Source of the DNA: CAWIVH01 sp963839475
GTDB lineage: Bacteria; Acidobacteriota; UBA6911
Direction of reading: 5' to 3'
Assembly: GCA_963839475.1 (NCBI GenBank)
Contig: CAWIVH010000020.1
Span: forward strand, 496,001 to 560,000
DNA length: 64,000 bases
Numbering within the stretch: the stretch's first letter is position 1; each line of letters opens with the position of its first letter. A program made the translations under genes and the position numbers. Shown piece by piece: positions 45,361-54,400 of this stretch. The notes below the pieces were generated by a model. The model did not search any database. It was not told where the DNA came from and saw only the letters and a program-made list of their open reading frames with translations.

Positions 45361-47346
45361 ATGTCTGGTTCTGATGCCCATGGCGCCGAACGGCGCCGGG
45401 AGATCCTGGTGCTTTCGCTCGTTCCCGGACTGGTCCTGGCCTTGATCCTGGCGAGTTGGGCCCTCGCATACTGGCAGATCGGGCCCGACTTTGTGAACTC
45501 GGCCCTGGCACTCGGCGCCATGCTCCTGGGCGGGCTTCCCCGCTTCATCTCGGGATTGAAGGATGCCCTTCGGGCGAGGATCACAACCAATGTTTTTGTG
45601 ACCGTTGCGCTCGCAATAACGGTGGCAGCGGGGGAATTCCGGGCTGCTGCAGTCATTATCCTGATAATGTCTGTCGTCGGTGCGCTCGAATCGTACACCC
45701 TCGACAAAAGCCGTCGCGCAATTCGTGATCTCCTGCACCTTACCCCGCCCACCGCCACTGTGCGCCGCAACGGTGCTGAACTGACCATTTTGATCGCCGA
45801 GCTGCGGGACGGCGACATTGTGGTTATCAGGCCTGGCGAACGCATCCCCGTCGATGGCACCGTCGTCTCGGGAGCAGCAACCGTCGACCAGGCTCCAATC
45901 ACCGGCGAATCGATGCCGGTCGAAAAAGTCAAGGGGAGCGGGGTGTTTGCCGGCTCTCTTAACAAGACCGGCCGCCTTGATGTTTTAACGGTTAAGACCG
46001 GGGCTGATACAACGATTGCCCGGATCGTGCACCTCGTCGAGGAAGCGCAGGAGACCAAGGCGCCCATTCAGACCCTGGCCGACCGTTTCACAGCCTGGTT
46101 CCTGCCCACGGTGTTCGTGCTGGCCGTCATTGGCTTCCTCACTTCCGGCAACATCAAGGTGGCAGTTGCCATACTCCTGGTCGCATGCCCCTGCGCCTTT
46201 TCGATCGCGACGCCGAGTGCGGTGACTGCCGGCATAGCCAACATGGCGCGTCGGGCGGTCCTCGTCAAAGGCGGGATCTACTTCGAACTCGCGGGCAGGA
46301 TAGACACCCTTCTGGTGGATAAAACCGGCACCCTCACGCTCGGACAGCCCAAAGTGATGGACGTGACAGCGGAAGCGGGCTTCGCGGAGGATGAAGTTCT
46401 CAGGATCGCGGCCATTGCGGAGAAATATTCCGAGCACCCGCTGGCAAAATCCATCTTGGAACGAGCGAAGGAAAAAGCAATGGAGGTGCCCGATCCCGCC
46501 GAGTTCCGGGTCGAGGTCGGCCTCGGGGTCATCGCCAATCATGACGGCAAAAGCATTCGTGTCGGCAGCATGGATCTTCTGGAGGCTGTCGGCATCTCCG
46601 TTTCGCCTCACCTTGCGGCGGAGGTCGCCGCGCAGGCCGGGAAGGGACGGACTGCGGTCGTCGTAGCCTGCAATCAGGAAGCGATTGGGCTCGTCGCGAT
46701 CGCCGACGAGGTGCGGCCCGAGACCAGACTGGCGATAGCAGCCCTGAAAGCGCTCGGCGTGCGAAACATCACCATGCTGACGGGCGACAACCCCAGGGTG
46801 GCAGAGGCTGTCGCCGCACAGATTAGTGTGGACGACTTTCGAGCAGGCCTGCTTCCTGAAGACAAACAGCGCGTGGTCAAAGAACTGCAGAGCCAGGGAA
46901 GGATTGTCGCCATGGTGGGGGACGGAATCAACGACGCTCCCGCGCTGGCGCTCGCCGATATCGGCATCGTTATGGCGGTTGCGGGAACAGACATCGCCAT
47001 CGAAGCTGCAGACGTGACTCTAATGAGCGACGACCTTACCCGGGTCGCAGATTTCGTGCAGATGTCCCGTAAAGTTCTGTGGCGAATCAAACAGAACATC
47101 TTTTTATCCATCATCTATAACGCTGTTGGCCTGATTCTCGGCGTGTTGGGTCTTTTGACGCCTATCGTAGCTGTCATTTTCCAGGAGGCCGGCTGCATCT
47201 CGGTGGTTTTGAGTTCGACCTTCCTGTTATGGGCCAAGCTGAGGCCAATCGAAAGCATCGTTCGTATAGAGCCCTTTGTCACATTGTCAAAGGCGGAGGG
47301 AATCGCAATCGTAAAAGTCGAACATCAGCGGGATGCTGGCGTGTAA
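45361..47346 (+). CDS. Heavy-metal P1B-type ATPase
   Basis: A 661-residue metal-exporting ATPase. It has six to eight helices, the ion-path motif ACPCAFSIATPSA (CPC), phosphorylation site DKTGTLT, ATP-binding SEHPLAK and HxP region, and the hinge MVGDGINDAPALALADIGI. There is no N-terminal HMA or His-rich domain. The last helix pair reads EAGCISVVLSSTFLLW, which differs from the DxG/N motifs of typical Zn/Cd pumps, so the ion is uncertain. The start at 45361 has GAGAGGA upstream. It lies in the arsR-acr3 unit and probably exports a thiophilic metal ion. Confidence 0.88.
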   Translation: MSGSDAHGAERRREILVLSLVPGLVLALILASWALAYWQIGPDFVNSALALGAMLLGGLPRFISGLKDALRARITTNVFVTVALAITVAAGEFRAAAVIILIMSVVGALESYTLDKSRRAIRDLLHLTPPTATVRRNGAELTILIAELRDGDIVVIRPGERIPVDGTVVSGAATVDQAPITGESMPVEKVKGSGVFAGSLNKTGRLDVLTVKTGADTTIARIVHLVEEAQETKAPIQTLADRFTAWFLPTVFVLAVIGFLTSGNIKVAVAILLVACPCAFSIATPSAVTAGIANMARRAVLVKGGIYFELAGRIDTLLVDKTGTLTLGQPKVMDVTAEAGFAEDEVLRIAAIAEKYSEHPLAKSILERAKEKAMEVPDPAEFRVEVGLGVIANHDGKSIRVGSMDLLEAVGISVSPHLAAEVAAQAGKGRTAVVVACNQEAIGLVAIADEVRPETRLAIAALKALGVRNITMLTGDNPRVAEAVAAQISVDDFRAGLLPEDKQRVVKELQSQGRIVAMVGDGINDAPALALADIGIVMAVAGTDIAIEAADVTLMSDDLTRVADFVQMSRKVLWRIKQNIFLSIIYNAVGLILGVLGLLTPIVAVIFQEAGCISVVLSSTFLLWAKLRPIESIVRIEPFVTLSKAEGIAIVKVEHQRDAGV

Positions 47347-47385
47347 AGCACCTGACTCGGACCGAAAAGTATGGAGGCAAGTCCC

Positions 47386-47607
47386 ATGCGAGCTTACGAA
47401 TTCAACTGCAAAAGCTGCCTTAACATATTTGAGCTCTGGGGTACAGCCGAGGAGCATTCAAACGGATTGGTCGAACGCTGCCCCTTTTGCGGTTCCCTCA
47501 AAATCGAGGAAAAACACAATCCACTCAAAGTCATTCAAGGTGGCAAAGTCGGCTCCGGCGGATCTCCCTGCTGCGGGCCGAAATCGGGATCGGGATGTTG
47601 CGGTTGA
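47386..47607 (+). CDS. Small FmdB-like zinc-ribbon protein
   Basis: A 73-residue protein with a zinc-ribbon (FNCKSCLNIFE, then RCPFCGSLKIEEK) like FmdB-type regulators, and a Gly/Cys tail (SPCCGPKSGSGCCG). GGAGG lies eight bases before the ATG at 47386, which is preferred to 47371. It lies between the P-type ATPase and ACR3. The tail carries two CCG units, similar in style to the Cys cluster of the small protein upstream, so both may handle the same metal (inference). Confidence 0.7.
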   Translation: MRAYEFNCKSCLNIFELWGTAEEHSNGLVERCPFCGSLKIEEKHNPLKVIQGGKVGSGGSPCCGPKSGSGCCG

Positions 47608-47714
47608 TCGGAACATTCCTGCCAGCCCTACTGTCTTCATGCAGCTGGGAAATTATTAAATCCGCGAATCGCGGCAAATCTCGCCTGCGTACATAGCTAA
47701 GGGAGCAATGATTT

Positions 47715-48797
47715 ATGGGTCAGACAACCGGTGTGAGCCAGAAGCGGCTCAATATTTTTGAGAGATACCTGAGCCTGTGGGTCGGTGCGTGCATGGTCGT
47801 CGGTGTCATCCTAGGCAAGCTTATGCCCAATTCTATAGACGCCCTGAGGCGAATGGAATTTGGACAGGGGAGCCAGATCAATATCCCTATCGCCGTACTG
47901 ATCTGGCTCATGATCATTCCAATGATGATGAAGGTCGACTTTGCCTCCATCCGGAATGTCGGGAAACGGCCGCGAGGGCTTCTCGTGACCCTATTTGTGA
48001 ACTGGCTGGTGAAACCCTTCTCCATGGCATTCGTTGCGTGGGTGTTCTTTCGCTTTGTCTTCTCGATGTGGATTTCCCCGGCCGAGGCGGACCAATATAT
48101 CGCCGGCTGTATTATCCTAGCCGCCGCACCTTGCACCGCAATGGTGTTCGTCTGGAGCTACCTGACGGACGGGGATCCGGCATACACACTGGTTCAAGTT
48201 TCGGTCAATGACCTGATCATGCTGGTCCTGTTTGCCCCAATCGTGCGTTATCTCGTCAGCGGTGCGTCATCACTGGATGTGCCGTTCCGGGTTCTTCTAT
48301 ACGCTGTCGCAATCTTTATTGTGATTCCCCTGACCGTGGGCGTTATTTTGCGAAACTGGTTTATCCGCAGAAAGGGCGTCGAATGGTTTGAGCAAACACT
48401 CCTGCCGCGCTTTGCTCCTGTGAGCATGTCGGCGCTCCTGGCAACGCTGGTGCTGATATTCGGATTCCAGGCCGACAACATTACCCAGAAATACCTGCAT
48501 GTCCTGCTGATCGCTGTGCCGATTCTCATTCAGGTTTACTTCAATTCCTCCCTGGCCTACGGACTCATGCGCCTGTTCAAAGTGCCCTATTCGGTTGCGG
48601 CGCCAGGCGCCCTGATCGGAGCGAGCAACTTCTTCGAACTGGCGGTCGCCACAGCTATCGCGCTCTTCGGTCCCGGGTCGGGCGCAGCTCTTGCAACTGT
48701 CGTCGGCGTTCTCATTGAGGTGCCGGTCATGCTGTCTGTCTGCTCCTTCTGCAACCGGACTCGCCACTGGTTCAAAGAAACCCAGCCTGCGGTTTAG
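47715..48797 (+). CDS. acr3: ACR3-family arsenite efflux pump
   Basis: A 360-residue, ten-helix transporter. The hallmark helix reads IILAAAPCTAMVFVWSYL with the essential Cys, and GASNFFELAVATAIALFG near the end is also family-typical. ACR3 proteins expel arsenite (and in some cases antimonite) using the proton gradient. It ends the arsR-led plus-strand unit. The next frames on the other strand are relics. Confidence 0.93.
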   Translation: MGQTTGVSQKRLNIFERYLSLWVGACMVVGVILGKLMPNSIDALRRMEFGQGSQINIPIAVLIWLMIIPMMMKVDFASIRNVGKRPRGLLVTLFVNWLVKPFSMAFVAWVFFRFVFSMWISPAEADQYIAGCIILAAAPCTAMVFVWSYLTDGDPAYTLVQVSVNDLIMLVLFAPIVRYLVSGASSLDVPFRVLLYAVAIFIVIPLTVGVILRNWFIRRKGVEWFEQTLLPRFAPVSMSALLATLVLIFGFQADNITQKYLHVLLIAVPILIQVYFNSSLAYGLMRLFKVPYSVAAPGALIGASNFFELAVATAIALFGPGSGAALATVVGVLIEVPVMLSVCSFCNRTRHWFKETQPAV

Positions 48798-48957
48798 CGG
48801 AAAGGGAGGGATATACCCGGTGATGGGGAGGCTCCCCGGCGCGGGCCTGATTCTTTTGCGGCGAAAATCCCCTCGAGTACCTGCGCGAGCCCATCCCTGC
48901 TTGAAATGCGTTGGTATCGGATGGGGTCGAGTGTATCGACACTCACATTGAGCCGCT

Positions 48958-49293
48958 TCAAGCCGGCGGCGGCGAGCCGACCAGCACATCGAGTTCTCCG
49001 GGCTTAAGACCCGTGATTCGAAGGTATTCCTCGATGGAAAGCCCTGCGATGTCACCATGCCAGACCGGGACACCAAGGAAGTTCATCTTGAAAGTTTCCA
49101 CGGCGTGCTCGTCCCACTCGACGGCCAGCAGTTCCCGGAACCCGGCCATCGAGAAGACCAGCGACGATCCGCCGCAAACGGCGAAAAGCGAGATCACGGT
49201 CGGGAGGTCGGGCTCCCGGGGCTTCAGGTGCTCCTGCCAGCAGGCCTCGAGGTTGGCCGGATAGTTCTCTATTTCGGAAAGGAGTTTCCGCAT
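48958..49293 (-). pseudogene. N-terminal fragment of a C5-cytosine DNA methyltransferase
   Basis: The 111-residue frame contains motif I (VISLFAVCGGSSLVFSMAGF), the second SAM motif (LLAVEWDEHAVETF) and stops at ELDVLVGSPPPA. It is therefore cut exactly where the catalytic PCQ motif would follow, and a stop comes at once. Everything after (target-recognition domain, motifs VI-X) is missing, so it cannot methylate DNA. Its first codons overlap the end of the ParB-like fragment, an arrangement found in phage or integrative elements. Confidence 0.75.
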
Positions 49294-49650
49294 TTCGGGC
49301 AGGTCATGAGCTCAATGTCGTCGCCAGCCGTCTCGTCGAACTCCTTGAAATTGATGTCCTTCCCCAAGGTGACGTCGGCAACTTCCATCAGGTCGAATGC
49401 GGTGAGATCGAGGTTCGCTCCCAGGGCCTTCAGATCTGTCAGTTTCAGCCGCAGAAGGTCCTCGTTCCAGCCGCCGTTAAGGGCCAGTTTATTATCCGCG
49501 ATAATATAGGCGCATTTCCAGGCTTCCGACAGGTGGCCGAGTTCGATGCAGGGAACGATTTTCAGCCCGAGCAGCCGCGCCGCAGCCATGGGGATGTGAC
49601 CGGCGATGATCCCGTTGGCCTCGTCGAGGAGGATGGGATTGGTGAATTCG
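49269..49650 (-). pseudogene. ParB-like nuclease-domain fragment
   Basis: The frame reads FTNPILLDEANGIIAGHIPM, AAARLLGLKIVPCIELGHL, AYIIADNKLALNGGW: the ParB-like domain seen in front of phage-type DNA methyltransferases. It ends with a zinc-finger-like CPKCGNSFPK. The first part of the domain is absent, and the sequence upstream (LEYLISENEAIPLL) is unrelated, so this is a truncated relic of a phage or integrative element. It is followed by the C5-methyltransferase fragment. Confidence 0.65.
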
Positions 49651-49729
49651 GATTTCGATCCCAGTGGGCGCCTCAGCAGCGGAATCGCTTCGTTCTCTGA
49701 AATAAGATATTCGAGATGGGCCTGGACGA

Positions 49730-50467
49730 TTACTTCCGGGCGCGCACTTCCGCAGCCAAAACCAGTGGATTCTTCGTCCGGGCGTTTCGCATGGTTCTCA
49801 AGATGCTCACCTCGCTGAAGCTAACCGTCCTGAACTCCTCCAGGAAGGCACCGCCCTCCTTTGCGCCGGCGATTCAAGCGAACCAGTTGCTTGGATTCTG
49901 CTCCTCCCCAGGCAGGGGCCGCGAAATGATCAATTCCGCCGCATAGACCTCGCCGGAATCCCTCACGATCCGCGACAACTCCCGAAAGATCATATCTCGC
50001 GCCGGATTCAGGTTGAAAATGCCATTGACCAGCGCAACATCGATCGAGTCGTCGGGTAGAGGCAAATGTTCGGCATCCGCCCGGCAAAATAGCGCGTTTC
50101 CGATGCCGGCGGCGTCCTGACCCTCGCGGGCGCGATCCAGCATCGCTTCGCTGAAATCCACACCGATCACTTTTCCATGCGGTCCCGCCCTCCGTGCCGC
50201 GGTTAGCGAATCCAAGCCTGCACCGCAGCCCAGATCGAGTACCGTGGAACCCTCTGGAATTTCCGCAAAGATCGAGACATTTGACACGCCTGCGAATGCA
50301 TCCGCGCATACCGGTGGGAGACTGGCAAGCAGCTCGACCGGATAGCCAAGACTCCGTGCGAATTCCATCCCGACAGGAAATGGATGTTTTCCCCGGGGTT
50401 GCAGGGCCACAGAGGAATACTCACCCCTTACCTCATATCGAAGATGTTGGTTGGACAAGTTATTCAT
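49730..50467 (-). CDS. ArsM-like methyltransferase, candidate selenoprotein (in-frame TGA)
   Basis: A class I SAM methyltransferase: VLDLGCGAGLDSLTAARR, VIGVDFSEAMLDRARE, FCRADAEHLPLPDDSIDVAL, GIFNLNPARDMIF. The conventional frame stops at a TGA (49874-49876) right after NPSNWFA. Read through, the same frame gives 47 more residues (IAGAKEGGAFLEEFR, LVLAAEVRARK) to a TAA at 49730. In ArsM-type enzymes this place reads W-x-x-C-[IV]-A/S-G-A, where the Cys binds trivalent arsenic. The TGA thus sits on a functional Cys codon, and a compact hairpin follows it. If Sec is inserted the protein has 245 residues. Start 50467 is likely (50488 possible). Alternative: a simple nonsense mutation. Confidence 0.65.
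49842..49860 (-). promoter_or_regulatory. Possible bacterial SECIS hairpin
   Basis: Downstream of the TGA the mRNA can pair AGGAGGGC (49860-49853) with GCCUUCCU (49849-49842): eight contiguous pairs, one of them G-U, around a GGU loop. The loop begins 21 nt after the TGA and has G in its first two positions. Both fit published criteria for bacterial SECIS elements as I remember them (loop 16-37 nt from the UGA). The prediction is untested. Confidence 0.45.
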
Positions 50468-50531
50468 GCCTATCACTGGAAGAGTCAATTCGGCTGCTGA
50501 GGACTTCCCTCCCGAATTTCATGAGAATCTC

Positions 50532-51163
50532 TTACGGCTGAATCGTAAGCTTGACGACGCGCTGGAAGTAGTTGCCCTCCATGCCCAGCGCCGGTTTGCC
50601 TTTCACGGACTCTCCCCTGGTGAGCATCACCTGAAGTTGCATCCGGCTTTCGGCGGGAGCATCATCTCCCGCGCGCAAAGTCATCGGCAGAGCGGTAGTA
50701 TGAGCACCGGGATACAATTCAACCGCGTCGCCGACAACTCGGCAGGACATTGGTAGATTCACCGACCAACCAGGCGCAAATTTATTCAGGGACCCGGTGT
50801 CCGCGATACGTTCGGGATCGACATATAGCCAGGCATTGCGGTAGGGAGCGGGATTGCCTTGCTCCGCTTTCGCCCCGATGATCGTGATCACGGTCTTGAG
50901 CTCCCCGCGTCTGGCAGAGATCAGAAACGTACCATCGGACTGCTTGAGGGATTTTCCCGAGGCCTTGTCCAGAATGTCGATAATCACATTGGACTCAGCC
51001 TGCCATGGCCCGTTGTTTACATGACATTGCAGGCAGTTTTTCGCCGTGCCCAGAATGCCGACTGCCGGCGGATAGGCCGATGCCTTGTTTACTCCACCAT
51101 TGCCAGACAAACAAGGGCCGCGCAGGCAACGATTACGCTGCCGATACGACGATAAATCATCAT
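50532..51163 (-). pseudogene. Exported c-type cytochrome-like protein, frameshifted in the signal peptide
   Basis: The start (ATG 51163, GAGGTG upstream) opens a clear signal peptide (RRIGSVIVACAALVCLAMV), which then hits a stop, while the mature part is in another frame: YPPAVGILGTAKNCLQCHVN with one CxxCH heme site, followed by a beta-rich domain (DGTFLISARRGELKTVITII) to 50532. One shift near 51090-51110 would join both into about 210 residues. It is probably a periplasmic monoheme protein. It lies upstream of the ArsM-like gene on the same strand, but with a gap. Confidence 0.65.
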
Positions 51164-51454
51164 GCAAACACCTCTTTCAGATGCGGCTGGCCGCATTCAA
51201 CGATTGTGCAATCGCAATAAACGGCAGCCGGTATTTAGGGGTAGAAGCCTAGAACCTCATGGACGACTATTTTGACCTACCTGTTGCGATGCGCCATCCG
51301 CAAGCACGCCAATCAACGACACCCTGCTCCATGCGATGGGCGCGGAAGCCTTTCTCGCGCAGCATCCCGACATTCAGATCGAGCAGCCGCTGTGCAGTAT
51401 GCTGTGCAGACCGGCCCCCTCGATCGGAAGCCGGCCCGCGAAGATCGGAAGCAA

Positions 51455-54400
51455 TCAGAACACAATCTTTAGCGCGAACTGCCAGCTCCGCCCCGAAGGC
51501 GAGACGACACCGGTGATGGTGCCGAACGCGGAGCTTGTCGGCGTCGTGTTCGGGTTGCTGAAGCTCGTTTGGTTCCAGGCGTTGTAGGTTTCGGCCCGGA
51601 ACTCGACGCGCGCACGATCATGCACCTTGAAGTTCTTAATGATGGAGAAATCCCACCGCACCTGATTGTCCCCGCGGATGCCATTGAATCGCAGCGGGAA
51701 GGTGCGGATGTTGTTTGCCAGTTGCTGGGCCGAGATCTTGTTGAAGCCGGCGTCGGTATTGAACCAGCGCTCGGCGGTGCGCTGATCCTTCGGCAGCGCG
51801 ATGGTCTGGATGTCTCCCAGGAAGATCGCGTTGCCGAAACCGAGTGGTGCTCCCGACTGAGTTGAGTAGATGCCACTGAGTTGCCAGCCGCCGATAACGC
51901 CGTTGACAATCGATGGAAGCGACGCGCCGAACCGGCGGCCGCGCCCGACCGGGATCTCCCAGATACCGCTGGCCGCGGTCCGGTGCGTCCGGTCGAAGCC
52001 GCCGACCACCTCGTGGGGCATAGGATCGCTCGCGTTCAGGAACTCGGTCGCCTCCATCAGCTTCGACCAGGTGTAGGCGAGCTGGAATGTGAAGCCCTGG
52101 CTGAACCGACGCTCGACACGGTTCTGCATCGAGTGGTACCAGGAGTATCCGATCGGCTGCTCGACATTGATGTCGCCGAACTCCGGGTAGGGGCGCAGGA
52201 GGTTGGCGCGCGATATATTCGCGCCATAGATCGGATCGATCCCATAGAACGGGCTTTTGAAAGACTGCGAGAGATAGTTGATCGTCGCCTGATCGCGCGT
52301 CGGGGACGTGCTCAGGTATTTGGCCGGCGTGGTATTGATGTTACGCGTCACACCGAGCCGCGTCCCGCGGTTGCCGACGTAGGTCGACTCGATCATGAAT
52401 TGAGCCGGCAGCATCTGCTGGATCCCGAGCGACCAGCGCTGCGCATACGGTTGCAGGAGATTGCGATCATAGAACAAGAGCCCCTGGCCGAGGTTCGTGC
52501 GCAGCCCACCTGCGGCGCCCTGCGGTGCTCTAAGCCCGCTCGGGAGGGGATTCGCGGTGGTTGCCACATAGGTGAGGCCGCTGTCGAGCGAAGCCTGGAT
52601 CGGCGTCGACTGGGAGAAGCCGGTCTGGATGCCGGTGTTGCTGTTGACCCCGATGGTGTCGTGGAATATGCCATATCCGCCGCGCACGATCGTGTCGCGG
52701 AAGAGCTGATAGGCAAACCCGATGCGCGGCTGGAGGTTGTTCTTCTCGCCGTCGTACGGGCTCCGGCCGATCCCGCCGGTCGACACGTACGTCAGCCCGC
52801 CCTGGACGCGGAACTGGTCGGGGGGGATCTCGGGGATCGGATTGAGGGCGTAATTGGCCTTCGCCTGGGGTTCGATCGGATTCGACTGGCCGTAGCCGAA
52901 GCCCGCGACCAGACGGTCGAAGCGCTCCGTCAATGGGGTCTCCAGCTCGTAGCGCAGCCCGAGGTTGAGCGTCAGCTTCGAGCTGACCTTGAAGTCGTCG
53001 TGGAGGTAGATCCCGTAGTACTGCTCCTGCATCGCCCAGCTTGCGCTCTGCTCCATCGATCCGCCGGGGACACCGAGGACCAAGGCCGCCATTTCCTGCC
53101 CGATGGTCGCCGCCGCGGAGTTGTCCAGCGGACCACGGGTATAGGTGTTGGCGAAACTCAGGTCAGGCGCGGTCGAATAGGGGAAACGGTTGTGATTGCC
53201 GCGATAGACGCGGATATCGGCGCCGAATTTCAGATTGTGATTCCCCTGGAGGCGCGTCAGGTTGCCGCTGACGCTGTGCGTCAGGCTCGTGTCGGCCCCG
53301 TCGCCGCTCTCCCATCTGCCGAGCGGGTCGAAACCGGAGGCCGAGACACGCGGGATCGTTGCCAGCTCCTTGTCGACCAGGCTCACCAGCGATGGGACGA
53401 AACCGAGGCTCGCGAGGTCGTATCCGCGCGTGACGCGCCGCTCCGGAAAGTCCTGGCTGGTGATCCCATAGCGGACGTTCAGCACCATCTTCGGGTTGAG
53501 CACATAGACGTCGTCGAGCGCGAAGCCGCGGTTGATCCGGTTCAGGACGATCGCGGTGTAATCGCCGAACCAGTGGTCCTTGTCCTCCTCCCACCAGTCG
53601 TAGTGCACGCGTGCGAAGATGCGGTGGTTTTCACTGAATGCGTGGTCGATGCGCGCGAGATGCACGAAGTAATTCTCGCCCGCTTTCAGGTTATAGAAGT
53701 AGTTGTTGCGGCCGTCGCTTGTGCCCGTCTGATTCGGCAGCGGGTAAAATCCCAGCAGCTTCTGCCCGACCGGATCGAGCCGGCTGGATGGGATGATATT
53801 GCCCTGGAAGGGATCGCGCCGGAACCGGCCCCCTGCCTCGGCGCGTGTCGTCTTCGGATCGTAGATTTGATACGAACTCCCGAGCTTGAGCAGCTCGGAA
53901 AAATCGCCGCCGCGTTCAGCCACGGTAGGAACGGTGAGGGTGCCCGACTGCGGTGAGCCCCACCTGTTCGCTTCATACGCATAGTACCAGAAAGTCTTGT
54001 TCTTGCCGTTGTAGATCCCCGGGATATAAACCGGGCCGCCGGCGGAGGCGCCGTAGCGATGGTCCTGATAGACGGCCGGTTTGGTTTTGTTCTTGTTTTG
54101 GAAGAAGGTCGGCGCGTCCAGGGCGCTGTTGCGCGCCCAGTAGTGCACCTCGCCGTGGATCTGGTTCGTGCCGCTCACGGTCGAGACGTTCGTCACCGCG
54201 CCGATTGTGTGGCCGACGCTCGCGTCGTAGGGATTCGTTTGGATCTTGAACTCCTTGATTGCGGTCGGCGGCGGGCTGAAGGCGACGCGCGAGGTGCCGT
54301 TGCCGTTGGCGAAGTTATTGGCCACGCCGTCGATCTGGAATTCGTTGTTGTACTGGCCGTTTCCGTCGGTCGCCATCTGCGACGGCGCGTTGTTGAACGC

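Noticed and set aside
45361..47346. Naming the P-type ATPase as a Zn/Cd (ZntA) or Cu (CopA) pump
   Set aside because: The CPC motif alone does not decide; the C-terminal helices lack the diagnostic residues of either group.
51881..53956. 691-codon open frame on the plus strand
   Set aside because: It is fully antisense to the TonB-type receptor gene, has Arg/Glu-rich, motif-free composition and no ribosome site; it arises from GC-rich codon third positions.
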